Assembly: GCF_019393635.1 (NCBI RefSeq)
Contig: NC_057866.1
Span: forward strand, 12,100,223-12,164,222
DNA from: Dromiciops gliroides
Lineage: Eukaryota > Chordata > Mammalia > Microbiotheria > Microbiotheriidae
Direction: 5' to 3'
Length of the DNA: 64,000 nucleotides
Shown: positions 34,891-46,100 of the stretch, piece by piece
Position numbering within the stretch: position 1 is the first letter of the stretch
How the letters are laid out: the number at the start of each line of letters is the position of its first letter
The notes under the pieces: model-generated
What the model was told of the DNA's origin: nothing
The model's input: only the letters and a program-made list of their open reading frames with translations
The model's database searches: none
Translations under genes and position numbers: made by a program

Positions 34891-35038
34891 AGGGGGCGGC
34901 TAGGTGGCACAGTGGATAAAGCACCAGCCCTGGATTCAGGAGGGTCTGAGTTCAAATCCGGCCTCAGACACTTGACACTTACTAGCTGTGTGACCCTGGG
35001 CAAGTCACTTAATTCCAATTGCCTCACCAAAAAAAAAA
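34891..35038 (+). mobile_element. Marsupial CORE SINE
   Basis: AGGGGGCGGCTAGGTGGCAC head through an A11 tail. Confidence 0.95.
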
Positions 35039-35129
35039 AGGAAAAATAGTCATAGCCCATAGTGTGTTCTGTTTATTGGTCAGATGATCAAAGACCAATG
35101 GATTCCCTATCTCCACTCTCTGCCCCAAC

Positions 35130-35400
35130 CAGATGACTGGAAGACATTCATAAGAGGGCAGCCAGGATGGTTAAGGACCCTGAGTCCATGTTATATGAGG
35201 ATGTGAGTGTGTTTAGCCCAGAGAAAAGAAGACTGAGGGAGGAGAGCATAAACAAATTGTGATTCTATAAATGGTGTGAGTGGTGATGCTGAGCCAAAAA
35301 AAGAGGAGGCAGGTTGGGGGAAACAGAGGGTACATGCAGGAAAATGGGAAGACAACAGTTAGGTTGGGGCTGAAGTAGCCTTCAATTTATATATTACTTA
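35130..35400 (+). mobile_element. CR1/L3-type LINE fragment
   Basis: GAGGGCAGCCAGGATGGTTA and TTTAGCCCAGAGAAAAGAAG match the CR1/L3 region before the 3' end. Confidence 0.6.
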
Positions 35401-36135
35401 GTTTGGGGGTAGAGTGGGGAAAGCCTTGAACATCAGGTTCAGGGGTTTGAACTTAGCTTAAAGCCTAAGACACCCAGAGTTTCCTGAAGACTGTGAGATC
35501 CTAATTACCTCTGGACACAGCCAGCTGGACAAACAGTCCAACTCTGTAAGGACCTTGGGCGAGAGTGGGGTGGGGAAGAAGAAAGCGCAGAGGGAAGAGT
35601 GAAGAGGAGCTTGTGAGCCCCATGGGGGGTCTTGGGCATGGTGCCCAGCCCAGCCAAGGGGCTAAACTCTCCAAGTCAATCATGGCCCCCAGTCAAATTT
35701 CTCCGAACTCTGAACCACCTTGGGGCCAAGCCAGATACCTCAAAAAAAGGCTGACCTAGTAAGTCTTTGCAATGAAATGCAGTTGCTCCACTTTGCAGTA
35801 CAGACCGTACATGCCTTCCTCCCTTGAGCTGCTCCAGGAAGAGTAAGCAGAGGTCACTTTTCACAGGCTATGTCTACTTTGCCTACTCAGGCAAAGGTTC
35901 CATGACCTGCATCAGGTGAGAAGGTCCCAAGACATCTGCCCATCAGGCACTGAGCTTTTTTCAAGGCTGTTGACCTTTGAGCCCCAAACAGGAAAAAACC
36001 AGACAGACCCAACGATGCCCTCACAAAGCCTCCTCTATAGCTCCCTGTCTGCCTTCATTAGCCTTTCCAAAGCCCAGGGTTGTTCTTGCCCTCACTTCTT
36101 TCTCTGGCCCTAAGTCAGTGGGAGTAGAGGAAGAA
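35401..36135. other. Spacer, no feature recognised
   Basis: Unique-looking sequence with short open frames only. I see no splice structure or known repeat. Confidence 0.4.
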
Positions 36136-36139
36136 GGAT

Positions 36140-36590
36140 CTACCACTTGGGAAAGCAATCTGTAGCCATGTAAAGAGCGAAATGTTGCCACCTCTTACCC
36201 AGAGGTCCATCCCAGTGCTAGGCAGAGACCCCAGGATATCAGTAGCAGAAGGAAAGACACCATCTACACCAAAATACTCTTAGCAGACCTCTTTGTTTTG
36301 GTTTTGTTTTGTTTTGTTTTTGTGGGGTAATGAGGGTTAAGTGACTTGCCCAGGGTCACACAGCTAGTAAGTGTCAAGTGTCTGAAGCCGGATTTGAACT
36401 CAGGTCCTCCTGAATCCAGGGCCGGTGCTTTATCCATTGCAGCACCTAGCTGCCCCCTAGCAGACCTCTTTGTGGTAGCAAAGAACTAGAAACAAAGATG
36501 ATGCCCATCAATAGGGGAATGGTTCAACAAGTCGTGGTGTGTGAACATAATGGAATATTACTGCTCTGGAAGAAATGATGAATATGATGG
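36140..36590 (+). mobile_element. Old L1 LINE 3' fragment split by a SINE
   Basis: GGGAAAGCAATCTGTAGCCA at the start, then after the SINE GTGGTAGCAAAGAACTAGAA and CCCATCAATAGGGGAATGGT. It is homologous to the L1 piece at 243-1034 but more diverged. Confidence 0.75.
36297..36457 (-). mobile_element. Marsupial CORE SINE inside the L1 fragment (antisense)
   Basis: A perfect 16-bp target duplication, TAGCAGACCTCTTTGT, lies at 36281-36296 and 36458-36473. The T-rich tail with GTTTT units is on the left. Confidence 0.96.
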
Positions 36591-36605
36591 CAGTGAGGGG
36601 GAGGG

Positions 36606-36715
36606 AAATAATATAGCACCTACTACATGCTGGACACCATGCCAAGTATTTTAAAAAACTATAACATTCGATCTTTGTTATAACCCTGGGAAGTGGGTGT
36701 TGTCATTATCTCCAT
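36606..36715 (+). mobile_element. MIR-type fragment
   Basis: ATAGCACCTACTACATGCTG and TTATAACCCTGGGAAGTGGG; the adjoining SINE sits in its 3' part. Confidence 0.6.
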
Positions 36716-36857
36716 TTTTTTTGTGGGGTCAATGAAGATTAAGTGACTTACCCAGGGTCACACAGCTAGTAAGTGTCAAGTGTCTGAGGTCAGATTTGAA
36801 TTCAGGTCCTCCTGAATTCAGGGCCAGTGCTTTATCCACTGTACCACCTAGCTGCCC
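36716..36857 (-). mobile_element. Marsupial CORE SINE (antisense)
   Basis: TTAAGTGACTTACCCAGGGT through GTACCACCTAGCTGCCCC. Confidence 0.94.
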
Positions 36858-36865
36858 CAATCCCC

Positions 36866-37655
36866 ATCTTTCTAGGATCATGTTTTTATCACTAATCAAT
36901 GTGGCTCCATCAGCACTGAGTAGCTGAGGTGCACTATATATCTTTGGCCCAAAAATAACCTTCAGGGCATCATAAAAGCACTTTGGAGTGTTACTATTAG
37001 CACAAAATTGAATTTCATCTGCCTTGTTACTGAGCCAAGACTCCTGCATACCCCTAAATCTTACTAGCACTTTGCTTTACACTGCCTTCTTAGAGATAGA
37101 TGAACTATCCTGATAGTAAAACCTGTGGAGTTCTTGTTTTTCATTTAGCATTTTCTGAATTTCCCCACCATTTTCAATAAACCAGTCTTGAATAAGGATT
37201 CATCATGGTGGGAGCATACATACTGGTGATGACTGCATGGCACTTTCCTACAAGTGGCATTAAAGTGACCCAGAATTACAAGTCTGTCCTTTTTTGGCAC
37301 ATTGATAATAAGGGTCTTCAGGCCTTCATAAAATGTTTTCTTTGACCAATAAGGGTTCATCATGGTGGGAGCATACACACTGGTGATGACTGCATGGCAC
37401 TTTCCTACAAGTGGCCATTGCATTGTCACAAGCCTGTCATTCACTTCTTTGGGGAGGCATCCAAGCTTGTTGACTAAATTAGTTTTTATTGAAAAGCCTA
37501 CACCAGCTTCATGGTGCTCCCCTTTGCTGTGGCCACTACAGAAAGTCCTGACTTTGATAAGCTGGCCTTCATTTGCCAGCCTTGTTTCACTCGGGACTGT
37601 TATTTGGATGTAACACCCGCTGAGTTCTCTCACAGCAAGAGCTGTTCAGCTTTCA
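36866..37655 (-). mobile_element. RTE-type LINE fragment (antisense), rearranged
   Basis: On the minus strand: SETRLANEGQL, GVGFSIKTNLVNKLGCLPKE, YAPTMMNP, KKDRLVILGHFNA, matching the RTE (BovB-like) endonuclease domain. WLSNKADEIQ and FYDALKVIFGP then belong to the stretch before the reverse transcriptase. About 60 bases are present twice (37201-37260 and 37347-37406), and the sequence between the endonuclease end and the later part is missing. It is a broken remnant. Confidence 0.8.
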
Positions 37656-37837
37656 GGTCTCCTGGGTTTCCTATTGTCCATGAGTGTGCACACACCCTGT
37701 GTACTAGTGGTGAGTGGGGTTATCTTCACAACAGTTTTTATACATTTCTTTGTGTTCTGACTAGAGGGTGAGATCTCTGCCACAGTACTCAAGCCTGGTT
37801 TGGGTTTGTTGAAGCAGATAAGTTTTTTAATTATGAA

Positions 37838-37888
37838 AGTATTTTATTATTTTCCAGTTACATGTAGAGATGGTTTTCAGCATTGGGC
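37838..37888 (-). mobile_element. Short L1 LINE 3' end (antisense)
   Basis: TTCCAGTTACATGTAGAGAT then GGTTTTCAGCATT is the reverse complement of the L1 terminus also seen at about 970-1020. Confidence 0.8.
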
Positions 37889-37889
37889 T

Positions 37890-38038
37890 TTGTTTTGTTT
37901 TTTGGCTGGGCAATGAGGGTTAAGTGACTTGCCCAAGGTCACACAGCTAATAAGTGTCAACTGTCTAAAGTTGGATTTGAACTCAGGTCCTCCTGAATCC
38001 AAGGCCGGTGCTCTATCCACTGCGCCACCTAGCCACCC
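37890..38038 (-). mobile_element. Marsupial CORE SINE (antisense)
   Basis: TTAAGTGACTTGCCCAAGGT through CTGCGCCACCTAGCCACCCC. Confidence 0.94.
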
Positions 38039-38123
38039 CTATCCTGACTACTTTTAAACTCACTCTCCATTAAGATTAAAAGGGAGGGAGGGTGGTCAAG
38101 GGAACTAGACAAGATAGAATTTT

Positions 38124-38510
38124 TCTTCTTTTTCTTTTTCTTTTTTTGTTTTGTTTTGTTTTGTTTTTAACTTTGGATAGAATCTTATTTTCTAAAATAT
38201 ATGTAAAAACAAAATTTTAGGGGGCAGCTAGGTGGCACAGTGGATAAAGCACTGGCCCTGAATTCAGGAGTACCTGAGTTCAAATCTGGCCTCAGACACT
38301 TGACACTTACTAGCTGTGTGACCCTGGGCAAGTCACTTAACCCCCATTGCCCCGCAAAAAAATAAAAAAATAAAAAAATTTTAACATCACTTTTTTTAAA
38401 ACTTTGTGTTCCAACTTCTCTTCCCCCCCCCTCCATTTGTACCCCCCACCCACAAGAACTCAAGCAATTCAAAATAAGTTATACATGAGTATAACTTTGA
38501 GGAACAAAAT
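38124..38510 (-). mobile_element. L1 LINE 3' end (antisense) with a SINE nested inside
   Basis: A perfect 16-bp target duplication, GACAAGATAGAATTTT, lies at 38108-38123 and 38511-38526. The tail (T/C-rich, GTTTT units) is on the left and AACTTTGTGTTCCAACTTCT on the right. A younger SINE at 38221-38375 interrupts it. Confidence 0.88.
38221..38375 (+). mobile_element. Marsupial CORE SINE nested in L1
   Basis: Head GGGGCAGCTAGGTGGCACAG; AAAATTTTA on both sides as target duplication. Confidence 0.94.
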
Positions 38511-38526
38511 GACAAGATAGAATTTT

Positions 38527-39410
38527 AATACATGGGTCTTAGGAGATCAGGTAAGTAAGTACCAGAGATCTTAGTCAGAATGTGAGAGGCAGGCTGGGCT
38601 CAGGACACAAGCAATGGAAGGACAGAACAAGAAGTGGGTCAGACACCTGGCGTTCAGTCAAGAACCCAGAGAGTGCTGGGATAGAATGCTGGAGCTGGGC
38701 CATAGTCCAGAACATCGCCAAGCAATCAGGAACTGGGACACCCACAGAAATACTCTCCAGTGCCCAAGGAGGCAGGGCTGAGAAGGAACTCAGTGTTTCG
38801 AGGTGACAGCATCTTTGCAGGAGAGAATACGGGACCGGGAATGGGGTGCCTGGTCTTGGGGAATCCCAGCTTTGTCACTGACTCCTCGTGCAGCCTTAGC
38901 ACATCCCGTCACCCTTCTCCAAAACGCTGTATATCCCTCCAGTCTCCGTTTCTTGCACTGAAGTCTCTTCCAGCTCTGACATTCTATGTTCTAAGGCCCC
39001 TCACCCACCAGCTTTGACATCCCGTGTTCTCAAGGCCCTCCTGGCTCCGACCTACCTGGATGCTCCCTTCCTTTGGTGTTTGTCTAGGGATCTGTGAAGG
39101 AGGCATTCGATGCTCTGCACTGGCCAAGACAACCTCTGACAGGCAGTCTAGGCACAAGCCCAGGACACTGGGCCCCAAACCAATTTTGAGGGGCTTCAGT
39201 CACGACTGCCTTCCTCTCCCTCTCCTGCTCCAACCCCCCCAAAGGAAAGTACGAGTGGAGACTCAGGCTCCCACCAGCATGCGGGGGGGGGGGGGGCGGG
39301 GGGCATCAGGCCTCTTAAAGGCCCAGGCCTCCCAACTCCCAAATTGTGCTCCCTTTTGACCTACAAGGAAAACTGAGTGGGAGGCAGGATTTCTGGGCAA
39401 TCATTCTTTC
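38527..39410. other. Upstream flank of SLC22A6
   Basis: GC-rich unique sequence including a G tract at 39284-39301. No other gene seen. Confidence 0.45.
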
Positions 39411-39417
39411 TGCCCTG

Positions 39418-39432
39418 GGTCAAATTTTAACT
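39418..39432 (+). promoter_or_regulatory. HNF1-like palindrome upstream of SLC22A6
   Basis: GGTCAAATTTTAACT matches the HNF1 consensus GGTTAATNATTAACN at 10 of the 13 fixed positions, about 315 bp before the SLC22A6 start codon. HNF1 and HNF4 are known to drive OAT1. No TATA box is obvious nearby. This is a candidate by eye only. Confidence 0.35.
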
Positions 39433-39744
39433 GTCCAGACCTGGGGGAACAAAAGCCAAGTGGGAGGCTGAGCCATGAGTGGCCCAAGTTCTAGGAAGGA
39501 GGGGCTGTCTTGGGCCCCCAGTCACCCAGAGGAAGGCAGGCAGGCAGGAGAAGGAGGGAGGGCCGGGTCAGCCTAGGTGCTGTCTCCCCAACTGAGCAAG
39601 TACAGAGTCTTTCTCCAAGAACAGACCAGTGTGGAGCCAGACCAGGCTAGGCCACCACAGCACCTGCCCCTGCACCGAAGGAGACAGTCGACAGAAGCCC
39701 CTGGACTCCCAGCTCTCGCTCGGCTCAGCCCGACCCCCATCTCC

Positions 39745-40125
39745 ATGACCTTCAATGACATCCTCCTGCAGGTGGGAGGGGTGGGCCGCTTCCAGTGGGC
39801 CCAGTTCACCCTGGTGGTCATCCCAGTGCTGCTGCTGGCCTCCCATAACACCATTCAGAACTTCACAGCTGCCATTCCTCGCCATCACTGTCGCCCACCT
39901 CCCTCTGCCAACCTGAGTGGGGACAGCTCAGAAGCTGAGGAGCTGTGGGCATGGCTGCCCCGGGATAAGCAGGGCAGGCCCGAATCATGCCGCCGCTTTA
40001 CCACCCCCCAGCAGGGGATACGCTGGCCCAATGACACAGGGCCCAATGGGACTGGAGCCACCGAGGCCTGTGTGGATGGCTGGGCCTACGACCACAGCAC
40101 CTTCCCTGCCACCATTGTGACCGAG
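39745..40125 (+). CDS. SLC22A6: SLC22A6 coding exon 1
   Basis: Residues 1-127: N-terminus, helix 1 and the first loop. Sequons are N39 (FT), N56 (LS), N96 (DT) and N101 (GT). The human fifth site (YDNSTF) reads YDHSTF here. The -3 base before ATG is T, a weak Kozak context, but this Met aligns with the family start. Donor GAG|GTAAGA. Confidence 0.95.
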
Positions 40126-43100
40126 GTAAGAGATCTAGGGAAGTGGGACAATCTGGTCCAACCCCCTCACAAGGAAAAGCCTGGAATTCAAACCTTTCTG
40201 ACTCAATTTCTCTGATTGAGGGAAGAGGATCCAGGATTCCTAGAAAGACCAAAAAGAAAACAGGATTGAGGGTCCTTCGGAAGGTGGCAGACTCCTGCCT
40301 TCCTTAGGCAAGAAGGCTGAGAAACTGGGGGATTAGATGAGGGAGGGCGGAGGGGGAGAGATGGCTGTGGAGAAAAGGAATGGGGTAGCAGGACAGGGAC
40401 ACGGGAAGAGGCAAGGAAGGGGCTCTGGGGCAGGGCCAAGGAAGGGACATGGGGAGATAAGGAAAGAGAATAGGGGAGGGCAATGAGCAGGGGAGGGAGA
40501 CTGGGAGAGAGGACAGAGGATGAGAAAGGAGAGTGGGATGGAGATGGAGAAAGAGAGGGAAGTGAGATGGGCAGGGACACTGGGGGTAGAATGGGAAAGG
40601 AGGGTGGGGATGGGGGTGGGGATAAAAATGAGGTGAAGGGGATGGAGGAGAATTGGCCAGGATGGGTCTGGGGAGAGCAAAGAAGCTGGCTCTGCTCTCC
40701 ATAAGGATCTCCCTCCAGGGCTCCCTCTTCCTCTCGGCTCTGCTCTCCCAATGGTGCCACTACCCAGGGGAGGAGAGTCAAGCAAATGGCTGGCTGGGCT
40801 ATTCCCATCCCCTGAGCCCCTCTCTCCCCTGCAGTGGGACCTCGTCTGCAGCCACAGGGCCTTGCGCCAGCTGGGCCAGTCCTTGTACATGTTTGGGGTG
40901 CTCGTCGGTGCTTCCGTGTTTGGGAACCTGGCAGACAGGTGAGTCCTGGGATGTGGAGAAGGGGGAGTCGGGGAGAGGCGGCGGGGGTGGGGGTCAGTTC
41001 TGGGAAAACCCAGAGAGAGAGAGAAGGCAGATAACCAAGGAAGTCTAGACGGAGAAGCGAGTGAGGGCAAGCACTCACAGGGCTTGAAGGAAGAGATCCA
41101 AAAGCCCACCCTTCGAGGCCCACCCACCTCTGACTGCTTCAGGCCCTAATGCTCACTCGCTTCTCCAATATCACATGACTTCCCACTTCTCATCTTTTCA
41201 TGTTATTGTCCTCAAGTAGACATACATCCCTGAGGATGGGACTCTGCTTGTCACTATGGCTGCTTATAACAATTATTATTTTACTAATCCTCCATGAGTA
41301 GACCTAGAGTTTATAAGAGCTGAGTTCAAATCTCGCTTTGGACAGAGCAAGTCGCTTTACCTCTGTCTGCCTCCACACCTTTATCTGTAAATAGGGATAA
41401 AAATAGCAGCTACCTCCCAGGGTTGTTGAGGGGATAAAATGAGTTTAATATCTGTAAAGTGCTCTATAAATGCTGTCTATGCTATGCTGAAGTCCCCTGA
41501 CAAGGCCTGGTCATAGCTGATTCTCAAAGGCTACAGCCCCCTGCCCTTGCTAAGGGGGGAGGGGTGGAAACTTAGAGAATGGGTGCAGTGATGGCCAGCA
41601 GCCTATCAGCCAAGGGCTCAGCGCCACACTGGCCACAAGGGCAGCTCTAATGAACTCCCTCCTCTGAAGCAGATGGTGGCCCATCTACCATTTATCATTT
41701 AGGAACTAGTTTAAAGTCAAGAGAAATTAAGCACTTGGCATGGTCACCCCACCCTAAATCAATGAAATCCTGAGCCTACTCCAAATCAACATAATTACAG
41801 CCACGACTCACTGAGTTGAGATTTCATAATCCATTTATTTCAATGTATTCAGCAGACATTTATTAGGCACCTACTGTGAGCCAAGCAACAGGCAAAGCAC
41901 CAAGGATACACATGTAGGGAAGGGAAGCGAAGATTTGAAGAACTGGTCAGGACACTTTCTTGTCAATTCTTTCCCCACCCCACCCCACCCCCCCCCACAC
42001 ACAATCTAAAGACAGAAAGGAAATTGTGCTTACCCTCAAAGAGAGAACTTTCTTCACAATGAAGTAGATAGTATGTGCAGTGTGCATTAGTGTATTGTTG
42101 CCCCCATTTCACAGATGACAAGTTGAGGTTCTGAGTAATCACAGCTCACACATCTCTAGAATTTTAAGGCTTTCCAAAGCACGTTCCCTGGGGTAGGCAG
42201 TAGAGGTCTTCTCTATTTGACAGAAAAGGAGCTGATCAGAGAAACCAAATGACTTAGCCAAGGTTCCATGATTGATTATCAACCCTAGGGCAGAGCTCAG
42301 GACCAGGAACAGCAGAAGCCTCAACTGATGGATTGACTGATGAGTTAGTGAGTGGGTGAATGAATGAATGCCAGGGTTACCAGGATTGGGGGGAGGACCA
42401 GAGGAGAAGTGGAGAGAACTGGGCACCAGAGATGCCCTCTTATCCTTGTCTCCCCAGGCTGGGCCGCCGTAAGATCTTGATCTGGACGTACCTGCAGACA
42501 GCCGTGTCAGGCACTTGCTGCGCCTTCTCCCCCAACTTCAGCACCTACTGTGTCTTCCGATTTCTGGCTGGCATTTCCCTGTCTGGCATGTCCCTCAACT
42601 CCCTTACACTGAGTGAGCAGGGGAGATGGTTCTGGAAGGAGGAAGGGAGCGGATGCAGGAGGGTGGGGAGGAGGTGGATTCAGGCTGTAGAATCCTGGGC
42701 CCCGCCCCCTGGCCACCCTGATATCTGAAGGTCCTGCGTCACCTGCCTCTCATGCTCACTCTCGTCCCCTAGAGGTCTCTCTAGATCCATGCGGGCCCTG
42801 CCTCCCACTGGAGTCCTCACACCCGCCACTTCTGTTTGTCAGGGTCATAACTAGGGTGGGGCAATGGGGCTCTCACCCAAGGTGAGACACGTTTCTGACC
42901 TGACTTCTGTGATTGCTACATTCCTTTGGTCTCTCGACCCTCCGCAGCCTCTTCCCGAAGTTGAGGCAGTGAGGACCATCAAGCATACTGGAGGGATATA
43001 GGATATAGGATGGACTCTCTAGGGCAGGAGTTCTTAACTTGGGGTCTGATTTCCGAGGAGGGGAGTCTGTGAACTTGGAAAGGAAAAAAAATGACCTCTT

Positions 43101-46100
43101 TCCTTTCATTTACCCCTACCTGATATTTAGCATTCCCTTCAAAGAGAAGGGGTCCATTGGCTTCAGCAAACTCCCAGAGGGGCCCATGAGACCAAAAATG
43201 CTAAGGACCCCCATTCCGGGGGCTGGGCCACCCCCTATGCAGAGACAACTGCTCTCCCCCCACCTCTCTTCAAATGATTTCCCCTCAGATTTGAGAGTTA
43301 GGGGGCTGCCGGCAGTGCCACTGCCCCAGGGCTTCCTCTTCCTTAGGACTGAGGACTACCCCAAATGGAAGAACCACAATATTTCGGACTAGAAGGAACC
43401 TTAGAAGTAACTTCCAGCTCATTTTTATTGTTTGAAGGAAACTGAGATCAAAGAAGGAAAGAGATTCACCCACAGCTAGGCAAGTAGCAATGAGCAGAAT
43501 GGGGATTTGAACCAAGGCTCGCTGAAGCTCAAGGGCTCTCTCTGCCCATGGGGCCTCATCTTGCAGAGGCTTGGAGAGGTTAGCTGACTCACCCAGGATC
43601 ACACAGTTCACAAGAGGCAGTGAGGGCTCTTTCCATCGCACAACCCTCCCCTCACCCCAGGATTGCTCCCTTGGGTGGTGCCCGGGGGGAGCCTCTCAGT
43701 CTCCCCAAAGGGGCTCCTTCCTGGGTCTTCCTAACCCAGATGGGAGGAGAGGGCCTCAGGCCTCAATCAAAGCCCTTATCTCTCCCCACGACCTCTGAGC
43801 CTGGCCTAGGTCCCAAGACCTTTCCCCTAGAATCAAAAGATTTCAAGCCGGGGAAAAAGCCTAGACATAGCCTAGTCTGACTTTCATTTTATAGGAGGGG
43901 AGAATGAGATCCAAAATTCCTTTCCCAAAGGGAGCAAAGCTAGGATTTGAACTCAGATCTCCAGACTCCAGGTCCAGAGTTCCATTGATGTCGGTTGTCC
44001 CACTGCCTTTCCTCCACGGCCCCACTTTCTATCCCTCTAAGGCCTCCTTGGCTCTGAGGAGAGGAGACCGGCAAGGTGGACTTTGCCACCTGATGGGGTC
44101 ACCGGCCCCAGTGGTATTTAGAGTAAAGGGGCCCCTGGGGCTGGGGCCTCAAGGCTCTGACCTAACCCAGAGCTCTGGGATCCCCCAATCTCCATGCTGA
44201 CCAGGGGTCTGGCCCTGGTGTCTGCCTGCCCCGGCCCCTCCACCTCAGCTCCAGTACCCCGGCCAAGGGACTCTCTGAAAGTTCTAGCTGTTCAAAGGGC
44301 CAGCCTTCCTCCTCTTCTCTTCCCCCTCCCCAAAGTCATCTTTCTCTGCCCTGCTTCAGGGAAACACTTGAGGTGCTTATGATAGAAGCCAAATCCCCTC
44401 TTTGAAGTTGGTCAGAATCAGAGCGTGCCACACCTTAGAACGAAGAATGTTTCAGCAGGAAGGGACTTGAGAAACCCAGAACTTGGAATGGGAGACCAGA
44501 AGGGACCTTAGAGCCTAGAACGTCAGTGTTTGAAGAGACCTTAGAATACAGAAGAGAATGTCATGTCTAGGAGAAACCTTAGAAAGTGCACTGTCAAGGG
44601 GCAGCTACATGGCGCAGTGGTTAAAGCACCGGCCCTGGATTCAGGAGGACCTGAGTTCAAATCCGGCCTCAGACACTTGGCACTTACTAACTGTGTGACC
44701 CTGGGCAAGTCACTTAACCCCCATTGCCTGCAAAAAAAAAAAAAGTGCACTGGAAGACAAAAGAACAAAGCCAAAAGAGACTTTGGAACACAAAACACAG
44801 ATTGTCAGAGTGCTGGGGACCTTACACTCTAGAACATCACCGTTGGGAGGGACCTCAGAATGTAACGTGTCAGTGCTGGAATGAATTGATGAGTGAATGA
44901 AAAAACAGTTGTTCAGTTGTAGCCAACTCTTCCTAACCCTATTTGGGCTTTCCTTGGCAAAGATAGTGGAGTGGTTTGCCATCTCCTTCTCTAGCTCATT
45001 TTACAGATTGAGATAAACAGGGTGAATGGAGTGACTTGCCCAGGGTCACACAGCTGAGTGTCTGAGACTGGATTTAAACTCATCTTCCTGACTCCAGCCT
45101 GGTGCTCTAACTGCTGCACCACCCAGCCGCCCCTAAAAACCCAGGGTTCTGAGCTTCAGTTCTGACGAGGAGACAGGACCTAGAGCTGGCTCACACCTGG
45201 CTCAGCGGGTTGAATAGGCATCCTGAGCCCCACACTCATCCAGCCCTAACCCCAGGAGCCCTGAGCCCCTAAGACCACCCAGCCACAGACACCATTGCTA
45301 ACCCTGTGTCTCTGTTCCCATCTCCCCAGATGTAGAGTGGATGCCCATCCACACCCGGGCCACAGTGGGCACTCTGGTTGGCTACACCTACAGCATAGGG
45401 CAGTTCATCCTAGCAGGCTGTGCCTATGCCGTCCCCCACTGGCGCTGGCTGCAGTTCCTCCTCTCGGTGCCCTTCTTTGTCTTCTTCCTCTACTCCTGGT
45501 AAGTGAACACTCATGCCCGGCACCAGTCATACACCAGTCATACCGAGCTCTTCTCTCTGCTCCCTTCTGTCCTCGATAACTCAGTCCACTGTCACCTCCT
45601 GCCTGGACTTTTGCACCCTCTACCCACCTGCCAAATGGATGATCATAAAGGCTAGGTCTGGCCATGTCGAGGATTCCACACAAACCCCTCTTTGGGGCAT
45701 TTGAAATTCTCCCCAATTTGACTCCAACATCTCCCTTCAGGCTCACTGAACATGACCCCTCCCCCGCCATCCCCATTCTCCATGCTCCAGACAAACTTTC
45801 ATTCATTGCTCATCCTCCAGGTTCCCTTTCTTACCTCCATGCACCTGCCTGAAAGGTTCTCCCTTCTCACATCTGCCTCTGGAAACCTCTGGTTCCCTTT
45901 GAGGCTCAACTCCAGAGCTACCTCCGTCAAGGGGCCTTTCTTGAGTGCCCCCCACAGCCCACCCCCACCATGGTTAATGCCCTGATTCAAGCATAACAAC
46001 TTACTTTGTATTTCTTTTCTATAGAGATTGTATTTATTTATCAGTCTATATTGTTCCCTAGTAGAATATAAACTCCCTGAGGGAAGGGACTATCTTTGTA

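Noticed and set aside
37145-37633. 162-codon endonuclease-like frame as a host gene
   Set aside because: It matches RTE LINE endonuclease and contains a duplication and deletion; a transposon remnant.
39577-39744. In-frame N-terminal extension of SLC22A6
   Set aside because: The frame is open upstream but has no ATG; the Met at 39745 aligns with the family start.
40203-41123. 306-codon and 264-codon antisense open frames
   Set aside because: They are proline/serine-rich translations of the G/A-rich SLC22A6 intron 1 and run across exon 2 in the wrong strand; low complexity, no family.
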